From Anaerolineales bacterium (lineage in GTDB: Bacteria > Chloroflexota > Anaerolineae > Anaerolineales > Villigracilaceae), in contig JAICQC010000332.1 in the NCBI GenBank assembly GCA_025938055.1, forward strand, positions 1 through 5,332: 5,332 bases of DNA, written 5' to 3'. Of the stretch, positions 1-4,938 are shown piece after piece (positions within the stretch are counted from its first letter, which is position 1; each line of letters starts with the position of its first letter). The position numbers and the translations under genes were made by a program. Under the pieces are notes generated by a model. That model made no database searches and was not told where the DNA came from. It was given only the letters and a program-made list of their open reading frames with translations.

Positions 1-416
1 ATATCCGGCAGGGGCGAGGTCACCCGCGTATAGCGAATGGCGCCGGCAGGGTTTGTTTTGTGATCAAACACGCCGACCGCAACCAACCACAGGAAATAAT
101 TGGACAACGCCGCCACCTTGCGGCTGACCGTCTTGGCACTCAAAACCTTTTTGAGTTCCGCGATCCACTTCTGAATATCTGAGGTACGTATCTCCCCGAT
201 CGCCTTGTCTTTGACAAACAGCCCAAACTTCCGGACATCGCTTGTAAAGTCGTCCGGGGTGTATTTTGAGTATCCCCCACTGGAAAGATAGGTGTGATAG
301 GCCGGGAGGGTTTGAATGACCGTAGAATCGCTTGCAGGGGGTTGTATTTCGGTGGTTTGCGGAAGAATCCCGGTATACTTTTTGCGACTGAATAAATCAA
401 GCTGCCTGTCTGCCAT
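1..416 (-). CDS. Tyrosine recombinase / integrase, N-terminal part (cut by window edge)
   Basis: The reading frame starts at ATG 416 and stays open for 138 codons to the left edge, so the protein is partial only because the window ends. Residues 1-35 are a variable leader (begins MADRQLDLFSRKKYTG). Residues about 38-125 look like the SAM-like core-binding domain of phage-type integrases: a helix with YHTYLSSGGYS, then TPDDFTSDVRKFGLFV, IGEIRTSDIQKWIAEL, and a last helix SAKTVSRKVAALSNYFLWLV ending in the typical NPA (122-124). The sequence stops at a linker (SPLPD) just before the catalytic domain, so the R-H-R-Y residues cannot be seen. An in-frame TAG at 425-423 makes ATG 416 the only reasonable start. 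GGGGAG lies only about one base from it, which is poor Shine-Dalgarno spacing. The family carries out site-specific strand exchange at att, dif or res-like sites. The role here (integration or multimer resolution) is not determined. Confidence 0.85.
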   Translation of the reverse strand, partial: MADRQLDLFSRKKYTGILPQTTEIQPPASDSTVIQTLPAYHTYLSSGGYSKYTPDDFTSDVRKFGLFVKDKAIGEIRTSDIQKWIAELKKVLSAKTVSRKVAALSNYFLWLVAVGVFDHKTNPAGAIRYTRVTSPLPD

Positions 417-424
417 ACTCCCCT

Positions 425-433
425 AGTATACCA
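425..433 (-). promoter_or_regulatory. Extended -10 promoter of the recombinase gene
   Basis: Read on the minus strand, this is TGG followed by TATACT, matching the extended -10 form TGn-TATAAT with one mismatch. No good -35 hexamer stands at 16-18 bp (GCGATT), which extended -10 promoters tolerate. The box ends 8 bases before the recombinase ATG, so transcription would be expected to begin about 2 bases before the start codon. This is inferred from sequence only. Confidence 0.45.
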
Positions 434-526
434 CTTCGTAGAGTCCCAATCGCTCTCCACATCACCCACAACTCCCCCCTTTCCAGCCTCACTTTTCCAA
501 CCGCTTTTTGCCTTCCTTTTTGCAGT

Positions 527-550
527 GGGAAGGGGCGGGGAGAGTCGGGG
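527..550 (+). other. G-quadruplex motif
   Basis: Four G-runs lie in a row on the plus strand: GGG 527-529, GGGG 532-535, GGGG 537-540 and GGGG 547-550. The loops are 2, 1 and 6 bases, which meets the usual G3+N1-7 pattern. The last run overlaps the loop of the hairpin AGAGTC/GACTCT (541-546 with 553-558), so the two structures would compete. Confidence 0.5.
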
Positions 551-585
551 CTGACTCTGCGAAGTATGCCTGGTTGTCTCGTTTA

Positions 586-651
586 CTCACCAACGTTTCA
601 AAAATGAAACTTTGAATTTTGAGATGAGTTTTTGAAACAGAAGAAGGTGAG
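586..651. repeat. Extended inverted-repeat cluster upstream of the recombinase
   Basis: GTTTCAAAAA (595-604) is repeated perfectly in inverted orientation as TTTTTGAAAC (629-638), with 24 bases between. Outside these arms CTCACC (586-591) pairs with GGTGAG (646-651). The left arm is shared with the core-site-like dyad at 591-614. The cluster could be a set of recombinase or accessory-protein binding sites, or an RNA structure in the leader of a longer recombinase transcript. Confidence 0.4.
591..614. repeat. Inverted repeat resembling a recombinase core site
   Basis: CAACGTTTC and GAAACTTTG (591-599 and 606-614) form 9-bp arms with one mismatch around a 6-bp spacer AAAAAT. Nine- to eleven-bp arms with a 6-8 bp centre is the geometry of tyrosine recombinase core sites such as dif. 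It lies about 175 bp upstream of the recombinase gene. Binding is inferred, not shown. Confidence 0.35.
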
Positions 652-827
652 ATCGTTGATTTTTTTAAATTTAGTTCAGATTGTCGCATAATATATTCGT
701 TTTGTGAGACACTAGTGACGCAGCTGTGGCGGTACACGGTCGGGCGCGGCTCTGGCTACACACTTTGGTTTACCCGGATCACGGAGCAAGGTTTGTTATC
801 ATGGGCTTGACAGCAAAACTTACATGT

Positions 828-2627
828 TTATTGGTGTGAGTTGAAAGCAGAAATAGCTTGCCACATAATATCATTCGCTGTAGCGTTATTTTCGTTTTTG
901 CTCTTTTCGTAGACTTTCAGCCACCGGTCTAAAACATCATGGCTTCCAATTTCAGTTTGGATGGACAAGAATGTCCAGTGGCACCAATCATCTAACTGAT
1001 ACGCATTTCGTAATTGTTGCTCGGCCAGCGATAACGTGGTGTATGGACAACCTAGACCGTGATTTGTATAGTAACACATTGGTGAGTCTGTAAATCTACT
1101 AATAAATCCACAAGTGTGTTCGCCCGACGCGAGGCGGCTCAAAGCAAGAAGATTAATCGCATCAAGCCCAACAAACGGACCTGGAATAATAGACGGCTGG
1201 TCCAACATTGTCTCAAAAAACTTCCCATCCGGATCATACGCCTCGTTAACTGAATCTGAATGATAACGGCCGTTGAATAAAATTACGGGAAGTGGATATC
1301 GGATACATAGCTCATTTGATGAATGATTAGGTGTGGCAAATAGGCCTGGATACCGGATTCGATCGTAACAGGCACAAAGCATAGTTGCTAACATCCGGAA
1401 TCCTATTGTCGAGCTTCCTGGTGTAAGTTCATTATTAGGGAATCCTCTCCAAATGGGACGAAGGAGTTCAATATTTTCAGCCAAGTCGAGATAGGCATCT
1501 GAGAGTAATCGATCACCAATCGCTTCAGCTTCCGGAGTCCAATCAAGCTTGTGCATGAAAGAGAGATAGATCTGCCTCGTCAGATAGACCGTCGTTGATT
1601 TTGCGGTTTCGGATGGACTAGGCCAGCCTAGTATGCGGCAAATCTCTTCTTGAAACGTTGCCGCTGCGATTCTAGGGCTAGTATAGCGAGTGCAAACTGG
1701 ATTTACGTACACAGATGCCCTTGCTATGGCAGCAAATCGTACCGAAACACATCTGAGTTGGGTTACAAGCTCAGGCCTTTCAGGCTCAATAAGGAAGTCG
1801 CCAGCTAGAGCCAAATCAACAGCAGCAATAAATGACAATGCAAGTTGGGTCAGCGGTTTGTAACGGGAGCCATGGATTCGCTTCCAGAATTCCCAGCAAC
1901 CGCGATACAGCAACTGCTGCTGATTACGCGGATCGTCTACCAGAGGAAGTGGCTTCTTTTGAAAGAGCATCTGAGATAGCAAAGCCGCAGACTCAATCAA
2001 AGGCTTTACTGTAAACGGGACAAAATACTCGCTCTGCACGTGTCGAAAAACGGCTCCGGCGGCGGGGTAGTGTTCGCCTAATTTCGTAGATATTAGGAAG
2101 GTTACAATCCCTACCGAGCGGTCGACATCAAAATAATATGCCCCCGTAACCTCTTCTGGTGTGACATCGTGCCATCTAGAATCGGCATCTTCAATTGTCC
2201 GGAGCCGAGTCGCCATACCACGATAGGCATTAACATCAACAACCGGCTTGTAGCCCACTAGCCCAGAGCCGCAAATTTCCTCTGCTCTCCCATCCAGAGC
2301 CGCAATTTCAGTAGCCACAGATGCCAAGAAGCAGACGAATCGGAACTGGAGAATAGGCGACGAAATGAACTGCCAGTAATGGACTCTTTCGTGGTGCAGC
2401 TTGGCTAGCGACTCCGATGACAGACCTTGTGGCAGGGATACCGACCGAAACGCATCCACCATCCGACGGGCGGCAAAGGCTGTGTACAACAGAGCGAACT
2501 GACTCTCGTCCCCTTTCAGGTATGGCTCGGTGGTGGTAAGACCACTCTGGAGTAGTTCACAGATCAATGTCCGAAAATTAAAACTTCCCTCAGCATCCCA
2601 GGTCGGACTATGACTGGTGCTAGCCAT
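828..2627 (-). CDS. Unrecognised protein of about 600 residues with an HExxH motif
   Basis: I do not recognise this family. Starting from GTG 2642 it has 604 codons, but ATG 2627 (residue 6 of that reading, giving 599 aa) is preferred because it overlaps the upstream stop as ATGGCTAG and has AAAAGG just before it. In 604-residue numbering, LHHERVHYWQF gives HExxH at H84-E85-H88, the zinc-binding and catalytic signature of gluzincin and related metallopeptidases. A possible third ligand is E217 in PLIESAAL; this is a guess, as the spacing is long. The C-terminal part has C511, C523, H528, C532, C554 and H555, which could bind metal. No signal peptide or clear membrane span is visible, so it is probably cytoplasmic or docked to its membrane-anchored neighbour. 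The overlap implies translational coupling. Either a peptidase or a protein that keeps only the fold is possible. Confidence 0.85.
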   Translation of the reverse strand: MASTSHSPTWDAEGSFNFRTLICELLQSGLTTTEPYLKGDESQFALLYTAFAARRMVDAFRSVSLPQGLSSESLAKLHHERVHYWQFISSPILQFRFVCFLASVATEIAALDGRAEEICGSGLVGYKPVVDVNAYRGMATRLRTIEDADSRWHDVTPEEVTGAYYFDVDRSVGIVTFLISTKLGEHYPAAGAVFRHVQSEYFVPFTVKPLIESAALLSQMLFQKKPLPLVDDPRNQQQLLYRGCWEFWKRIHGSRYKPLTQLALSFIAAVDLALAGDFLIEPERPELVTQLRCVSVRFAAIARASVYVNPVCTRYTSPRIAAATFQEEICRILGWPSPSETAKSTTVYLTRQIYLSFMHKLDWTPEAEAIGDRLLSDAYLDLAENIELLRPIWRGFPNNELTPGSSTIGFRMLATMLCACYDRIRYPGLFATPNHSSNELCIRYPLPVILFNGRYHSDSVNEAYDPDGKFFETMLDQPSIIPGPFVGLDAINLLALSRLASGEHTCGFISRFTDSPMCYYTNHGLGCPYTTLSLAEQQLRNAYQLDDWCHWTFLSIQTEIGSHDVLDRWLKVYEKSKNENNATANDIMWQAISAFNSHQ

Positions 2628-2970
2628 CGGCCTTTTCCCCACAGTAAAGGTCTAACCCCATTTTTACCAGCAGGGCGGCGACAGGAAGGATGGGCAAAGG
2701 ACCAAGAAAGACTGCCCCACTCAGACTGCCAGCAATTAATACAGTCAAATCGACGCTGTTGTTAATGCTTATTTTGCGTTGGTGATACGTTGTGCAGACC
2801 GTATTCTTGACCTTGTTGGAGACGTCGTTGAAAATCTGGCGACCTTTAGCCGCTTTACCTTCCTCGCTGAAAGCTACATCCTCATCTTCTGGCACGAGCA
2901 GTTCGAGCAGTTGATTCTCGCTCATTGCCAGCAGACGTTCGGCCTCAGCATAACGTTCTCTGTCGGACAT
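2620..2970 (-). CDS. Small protein with a C-terminal membrane hairpin, first gene of the operon
   Basis: This 116-residue protein is not assigned to a family. Residues 1-26 are a charged, probably helical segment (AEAERLLAMSENQLLELL), followed by an acidic stretch PEDEDVAF (27-34). A second helical segment runs through GRQIFNDVSNKVKNTVC (43-59). Residues about 73-106 are hydrophobic with glycine and prolines in the middle (SGAVFLGPLPILPVAALLV), suggesting two membrane segments forming a hairpin, or one long span. C59 and C110 lie on either side of this part. The start ATG 2970 is supported by AGGAGAA at 2985-2979. The gene overlaps the next by 8 bases (ATGGCTAG), so the two products are probably made together. 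The likely role is a membrane anchor, regulator or inhibitor of the HExxH protein; this is inferred from the pairing only. Confidence 0.8.
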   Translation of the reverse strand: MSDRERYAEAERLLAMSENQLLELLVPEDEDVAFSEEGKAAKGRQIFNDVSNKVKNTVCTTYHQRKISINNSVDLTVLIAGSLSGAVFLGPLPILPVAALLVKMGLDLYCGEKADG

Positions 2971-3028
2971 TTACAATCTTCTCCTGTTGTACATTACTCA
3001 ATCGGCAACGTACGGCTACTCACTCAGA

Positions 3029-3058
3029 ATTATCTTCTCTATCAACAAGAGGAGGCAA
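3029..3058 (-). promoter_or_regulatory. Promoter candidate for the membrane protein / HExxH operon
   Basis: On the minus strand TTGCCT (3058-3053, 4 of 6 to TTGACA) and GATAAT (3034-3029, 5 of 6 to TATAAT) are 18 bp apart. This leaves a leader of roughly 50 bases before ATG 2970, which carries the Shine-Dalgarno sequence AGGAGAA. Confidence 0.4.
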
Positions 3059-3111
3059 TAAAAAACAGCTATAAGAGAGCGAGGTCTGATGTATCACAAT
3101 CTGACTTTTAT

Positions 3112-3130
3112 CCTCCTCCGGGAGAGGAGG
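3112..3130 (+). promoter_or_regulatory. Hairpin covering a Shine-Dalgarno sequence
   Basis: CCTCCTC (3112-3118) is perfectly complementary to GAGGAGG (3124-3130) across a 5-base loop. In a plus-strand transcript the right arm is a strong Shine-Dalgarno sequence that continues to 3134 and lies 6 bases before ATG 3141. The hairpin would hide most of it. No U-tract follows, so it is not a typical terminator. Confidence 0.4.
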
Positions 3131-3140
3131 GAGGCATACC

Positions 3141-3338
3141 ATGCCGCCTGCTCATGTGAACCGTACCCCTGACTGCGAACGCCTGGCTGCGGCCGCTAAT
3201 CCTATTAAGACCTTGCCCCAAACAGAAAAATATAGCCTCAGTATGCAGTGCGAAGCAGCGGAGGTCTCAGGCTACTTCCAGGCGTGTACAAGCGTCAGTG
3301 CAAGTCATGGAGGAGGCAGGTATCCTATACCTGTGTGA
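3141..3338 (+). CDS. Doubtful small ORF of 65 residues
   Basis: The ATG at 3141 follows a very strong purine-rich ribosome site, GAGGAGGGAGG at 3124-3134, with 6-base spacing. That is the main reason to list it. The product begins MPPAHVNRTPDCERLAAAAN and ends GGGRYPIPV. It has two further cysteines (CEAAEV and ACTSV regions) but no domain, signal peptide or membrane span that I recognise. The stop codon follows directly on a dyad at 3317-3333. It could be a real small accessory protein, a leader peptide, or a chance frame in an RNA-rich intergenic stretch. The 2971-3482 interval holds nothing else with gene-like features. Confidence 0.3.
   Translation: MPPAHVNRTPDCERLAAAANPIKTLPQTEKYSLSMQCEAAEVSGYFQACTSVSASHGGGRYPIPV
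3317..3333. repeat. Dyad CAGGTAT-CCT-ATACCTG (operator-like)
   Basis: Perfect 7-bp inverted arms flank a 3-bp centre. Size and shape fit an operator for a small dimeric repressor. It lies at the end of the doubtful 65-residue ORF and about 150 bp before the start of the 50-residue gene. A related, less perfect dyad follows at 3372-3390. Confidence 0.4.
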
Positions 3339-3371
3339 CAATGCTGTCAAGGAAAATTTTCTATTCGGGCT

Positions 3372-3390
3372 CAGGAATACCCTTATCCTG
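3372..3390. repeat. Second CAGG...CCTG dyad
   Basis: CAGGAATACCCTTATCCTG has outer arms CAGGA/TCCTG and partly matching inner bases. It shares the outer CAGG and CCTG, and a pyrimidine-rich centre, with the dyad at 3317-3333. The centres are 56 bp apart. A pair of operator sites is possible, but chance cannot be excluded for the second copy. Confidence 0.25.
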
Positions 3391-3482
3391 CCGATACTTA
3401 AACCTGGTGACGAACCGCATCCTTTGCCGATTATGTAAAGGTGGCTATGTCTTCACAATTTCACAATATGCTGGAGAAACCT

Positions 3483-3635
3483 ATGTCCAAGAAAAACAGC
3501 CATACCGGACACCGGGATTCAAAGAGTGGTCGGTTCGTCACCGAAGAGTATGTCAAGAAGCATCCTCGCACAACGCAGAAAGAGTCAATCCCGAATCCCG
3601 GAAGGGGTGATACTGGCGGCAGCAAAAAGAAATAA
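3483..3635 (+). CDS. Small basic protein of the HRDSxxGxFV/HPxTT type
   Basis: The 50-residue product contains HTGHRDSKSGRFV (7-19), EEYVKKHP (21-28) and TTQKE (30-34), then a glycine/lysine tail ending GGSKKK. This matches, from memory, a widespread family of very short bacterial proteins with an HRDSxxGxFV...YxxxHPxTT pattern. Its function is unknown, and it often carries a misleading 'multidrug transporter' label in databases, although there is no membrane segment here. The start ATG 3483 follows GGAG (3473-3476) at 6 bases, and the family motif begins soon after it. An alternative in-frame ATG at 3447 has its own AAAGG (3437-3441) and would add 12 residues that are not family-like. The strong positive charge could suit nucleic-acid binding, but this is a guess. 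A hairpin follows at 3641-3673. Confidence 0.75.
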   Translation: MSKKNSHTGHRDSKSGRFVTEEYVKKHPRTTQKESIPNPGRGDTGGSKKK

Positions 3636-3640
3636 GCCCC

Positions 3641-3673
3641 TGCACATGGGTGTCGCAAAAGCACCATTGTGCA
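3641..3673 (+). repeat. Long hairpin after the 50-residue gene
   Basis: TGCACATGGGTG (3641-3652) pairs with CACCATTGTGCA (3662-3673), 10 of 12 positions, around a 9-base loop. It begins 5 bases after the TAA of the upstream gene. No U-tract follows, so it may act as an mRNA 3' end stabiliser or a factor-dependent stop rather than a classic intrinsic terminator. Confidence 0.5.
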
Positions 3674-3683
3674 ACTCTGACAC

Positions 3684-3711
3684 TTGCCCTCGCCATCCTG
3701 TTGGGTATATT
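3684..3711 (+). promoter_or_regulatory. Promoter candidate for the 116-residue acidic protein
   Basis: TTGCCC (3684-3689, 4 of 6) and TATATT (3706-3711, 5 of 6) are 16 bp apart. They lie between the hairpin at 3641-3673 and the GTG start at 3780, leaving a leader of about 60 bases. The position is consistent with independent expression of the downstream gene. Confidence 0.4.
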
Positions 3712-3779
3712 CTCATCAGGCTTCCATCACGGAATCACACACGACATTGAAGTCGGAAGTTTCAAAAAGGGGCCCCCTA

Positions 3780-4130
3780 GTGAAAGACGACACAGATCAA
3801 GTGAGCCAAGACGACCAACCACTTCTGCCACGTCAGTTCACGACCGTCTTCGAATATCTCCTCAACGTCTCAGGGTTTGAGTTGCCCTTAATCTTGGTGC
3901 TCCTTGATGCCAATGACAGCGTTGTCGGCAATGCCATCGTCCAAAGCGGTGAAAATGAAAACGTCTTGAGTGCGATGGAATTTGTTTGTTCCGAAGGTGC
4001 AGAAGAGGGATTGAGTTACCCGATGCACGTGCTGGTCCGTGATGCGAATGAGAACGTGGCGTATGGGTATTTGGGTGAGATGGACGCGCAGCCAGAGATA
4101 CAGGTTGTTCACGTTGATGAGCCGGAGTGA
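3780..4130 (+). CDS. Unrecognised acidic protein, 116 residues, with an internal pseudo-repeat
   Basis: I chose GTG 3780 because AAGGGG (3767-3772) precedes it at 7 bases; the frame is open further upstream, but only to rare start codons and with less protein-like sequence. The product is acidic. Residues 1-20 are a hydrophilic leader (KDDTDQVSQDDQ). Two similar strand-turn-strand units follow: PLILVLLDANDSVVG (36-50) and PMHVLVRDANENVAYG (81-96), sharing P, then DAN[DE]xV seven residues later. Between them is a helix-like stretch ENVLSAMEFVCSEG (61-73). The C-terminus is acidic (VVHVDEPE). There is no signal peptide or membrane segment, so it is probably cytoplasmic. It stands alone between a hairpin and the partition region, and its function is unknown. 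The small domain could be an adaptor, an inhibitor or an antitoxin-like protein, but nothing here decides this. Confidence 0.7.
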   Translation: MKDDTDQVSQDDQPLLPRQFTTVFEYLLNVSGFELPLILVLLDANDSVVGNAIVQSGENENVLSAMEFVCSEGAEEGLSYPMHVLVRDANENVAYGYLGEMDAQPEIQVVHVDEPE

Positions 4131-4189
4131 ACGGTACCTACGCCCGCATAGCCGAACCCATTGACTCCCCTCCGTTTTTCTAGCATATT

Positions 4190-4290
4190 TGTGTTTAGAT
4201 ATTTAAATCATCCAATATATAATTATCTTAATATTCGTATATTTAAATATGTATATATTCGAATACGTAAACATGTAAACATTTAACGGC
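4190..4290. repeat. AT-rich repeat region upstream of parA (operator / centromere candidate)
   Basis: The segment is far more AT-rich than the genes around it and is packed with short repeats. These include a perfect 12-bp palindrome ATATTTAAATAT (4239-4250) and a 10-bp palindrome TATTCGAATA (4256-4265). ATATTCG occurs twice (4231-4237, 4255-4261), 24 bp apart, and GTAAACAT is a tandem pair (4267-4274, 4275-4282). TTAAATATGTA (4243-4253) recurs downstream of the operon (5205-5215). Centromere sites for ParA plus ribbon-helix-helix systems usually lie in such places. Confidence 0.6.
4194..4223 (+). promoter_or_regulatory. Likely parA promoter with an embedded operator motif
   Basis: TATAAT (4218-4223) is a perfect -10 hexamer. 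TTTAGA (4194-4199, 4 of 6) is the best -35, with an 18-bp spacer. The motif ATATTTAAATCATC (4199-4212) fills most of the spacer and returns, one base shorter, in both arms of the inverted repeat after the operon (5214-5247). Small partition proteins of the ribbon-helix-helix class commonly repress their own operon by binding at the promoter; this motif is the best candidate site. Confidence 0.5.
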
Positions 4291-4298
4291 GGAAATAT

Positions 4299-4934
4299 AT
4301 GAACACCATCGGCGTGTTGGCGCGCAAGGGCGGTGCGGGTAAAAGCACGCTCGCGCTGCATTGGGCTGTTGAGGCGCAGCGGCAGGGCAGCGGGAACGTC
4401 GCGGTCATTGACATCGATCCCCAGCAGACCTCTGCCAAGTGGGCCAAGCGCCGCCTTGAGCTTGGCAAACAGACACCCGCCGTGCTGGTGGCAAAGGTTG
4501 ACGATCTGCAAGAGGCCCTTGCCGCATGCAAAGCCAGCAATATGGCGCTGGTGCTGATCGATACCCCGCCCCATGTGGAAGAATGGTGCCAGGAAGCGGC
4601 CAAGGTGTCAAACTTGGTGGTTGTCCCCTGCGGGCCCTCAGCTCCTGACCTTGAGGCGATCGGCGCAACCATCTACATCTTGCAAGAAACCCAAACGCCG
4701 GGCGTCATCGTGTTAAACCATGGCCGTCCGGGATCACGTATCAACACCAAAGCCGTATCCGTGTTGCACCAATACGGTCTGCCCGTTTGCCCGGTTCCGA
4801 TTATCCGACGTGCGGCACTGGCTGACGCGTTTCTTGACGGCCGGGCGGTATCAGAGCTTGAGCCCAATGGCAAAGGCGCTTCCGAAATAACCCGCTCCTG
4901 GCAATGGATTACCACACACCTCAGACAAGGATGA
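4299..4934 (+). CDS. parA: ParA-type partition ATPase (small, type Ib-like)
   Basis: The 211-residue protein is a Walker-type partition ATPase that, with its partner protein bound at a centromere, distributes plasmid copies to daughter cells by ATP-dependent binding to the nucleoid. The deviant Walker A motif KGGAGKST (10-17) carries the signature lysine K10 and the P-loop lysine K15. The A' motif is DIDPQQTSAKW (38-48) with D38 and D40. The Walker B motif is LVLIDTPP (84-91) with D88. It starts directly with the ATPase fold and lacks the N-terminal helix-turn-helix of type Ia ParA proteins, and its length fits the type Ib (ParF-like) class. ATG 4299 has only a weak ribosome site (GGCGGA, 4288-4293). 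It is co-transcribed with the small gene starting 4 bp after its stop. Loss of an N-terminal DNA-binding domain means autoregulation should come from that partner. Confidence 0.95.
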   Translation: MNTIGVLARKGGAGKSTLALHWAVEAQRQGSGNVAVIDIDPQQTSAKWAKRRLELGKQTPAVLVAKVDDLQEALAACKASNMALVLIDTPPHVEEWCQEAAKVSNLVVVPCGPSAPDLEAIGATIYILQETQTPGVIVLNHGRPGSRINTKAVSVLHQYGLPVCPVPIIRRAALADAFLDGRAVSELEPNGKGASEITRSWQWITTHLRQG

Positions 4935-4938
4935 GACG

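Larger units (their letters stand above)
417..827. other. Intergenic region without a convincing gene
   Basis: This gap separates the recombinase from the upstream minus-strand operon. An open frame of 82 codons exists on the minus strand (737-489), but it has no Shine-Dalgarno sequence before its GTG (737) or internal ATG (689), and its composition is dominated by the AT-rich repeats, so it is not called. The segment holds a G-rich tract (527-550), a hairpin AGAGTC/GACTCT (541-558) and an inverted-repeat cluster (586-651), listed separately. No intrinsic terminator with a U-tract is visible for the 604-codon gene that ends at 828. Confidence 0.6.

Noticed and set aside
140..469. Minus-strand frame of 109 codons near the left edge
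   Set aside because: It overlaps the recombinase in another frame; the recombinase frame shows clear core-binding-domain character.
489..737. Minus-strand frame of 82 codons between the recombinase and the HExxH gene
   Set aside because: It has no ribosome site at either candidate start, its content follows the AT-rich inverted repeats and G-rich tract, and it has no recognisable protein character.
2779..3159. Plus-strand frame of 126 codons opposite the small membrane protein gene
   Set aside because: It is antisense to a gene with a good Shine-Dalgarno sequence and coupled downstream partner, and has no ribosome site of its own.
3248..3610. Plus-strand frame of 120 codons, cysteine and arginine rich
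   Set aside because: It overlaps the 50-residue HRDSxxGxFV gene out of frame; the latter matches a known family pattern and has a ribosome site.
3759..3768. Third copy of GTTTCAAAAA found in the recombinase-proximal repeats
   Set aside because: It is a single 10-mer without dyad symmetry and overlaps the ribosome site of the acidic protein gene, so it is most likely chance.
4123..4179. Terminator formed by CGGAG (4123-4127) with CTCCG (4170-4174) before TTTTT
   Set aside because: Only 5 bp of stem closes a loop of more than 40 bases, so the T-run is not backed by a credible hairpin.
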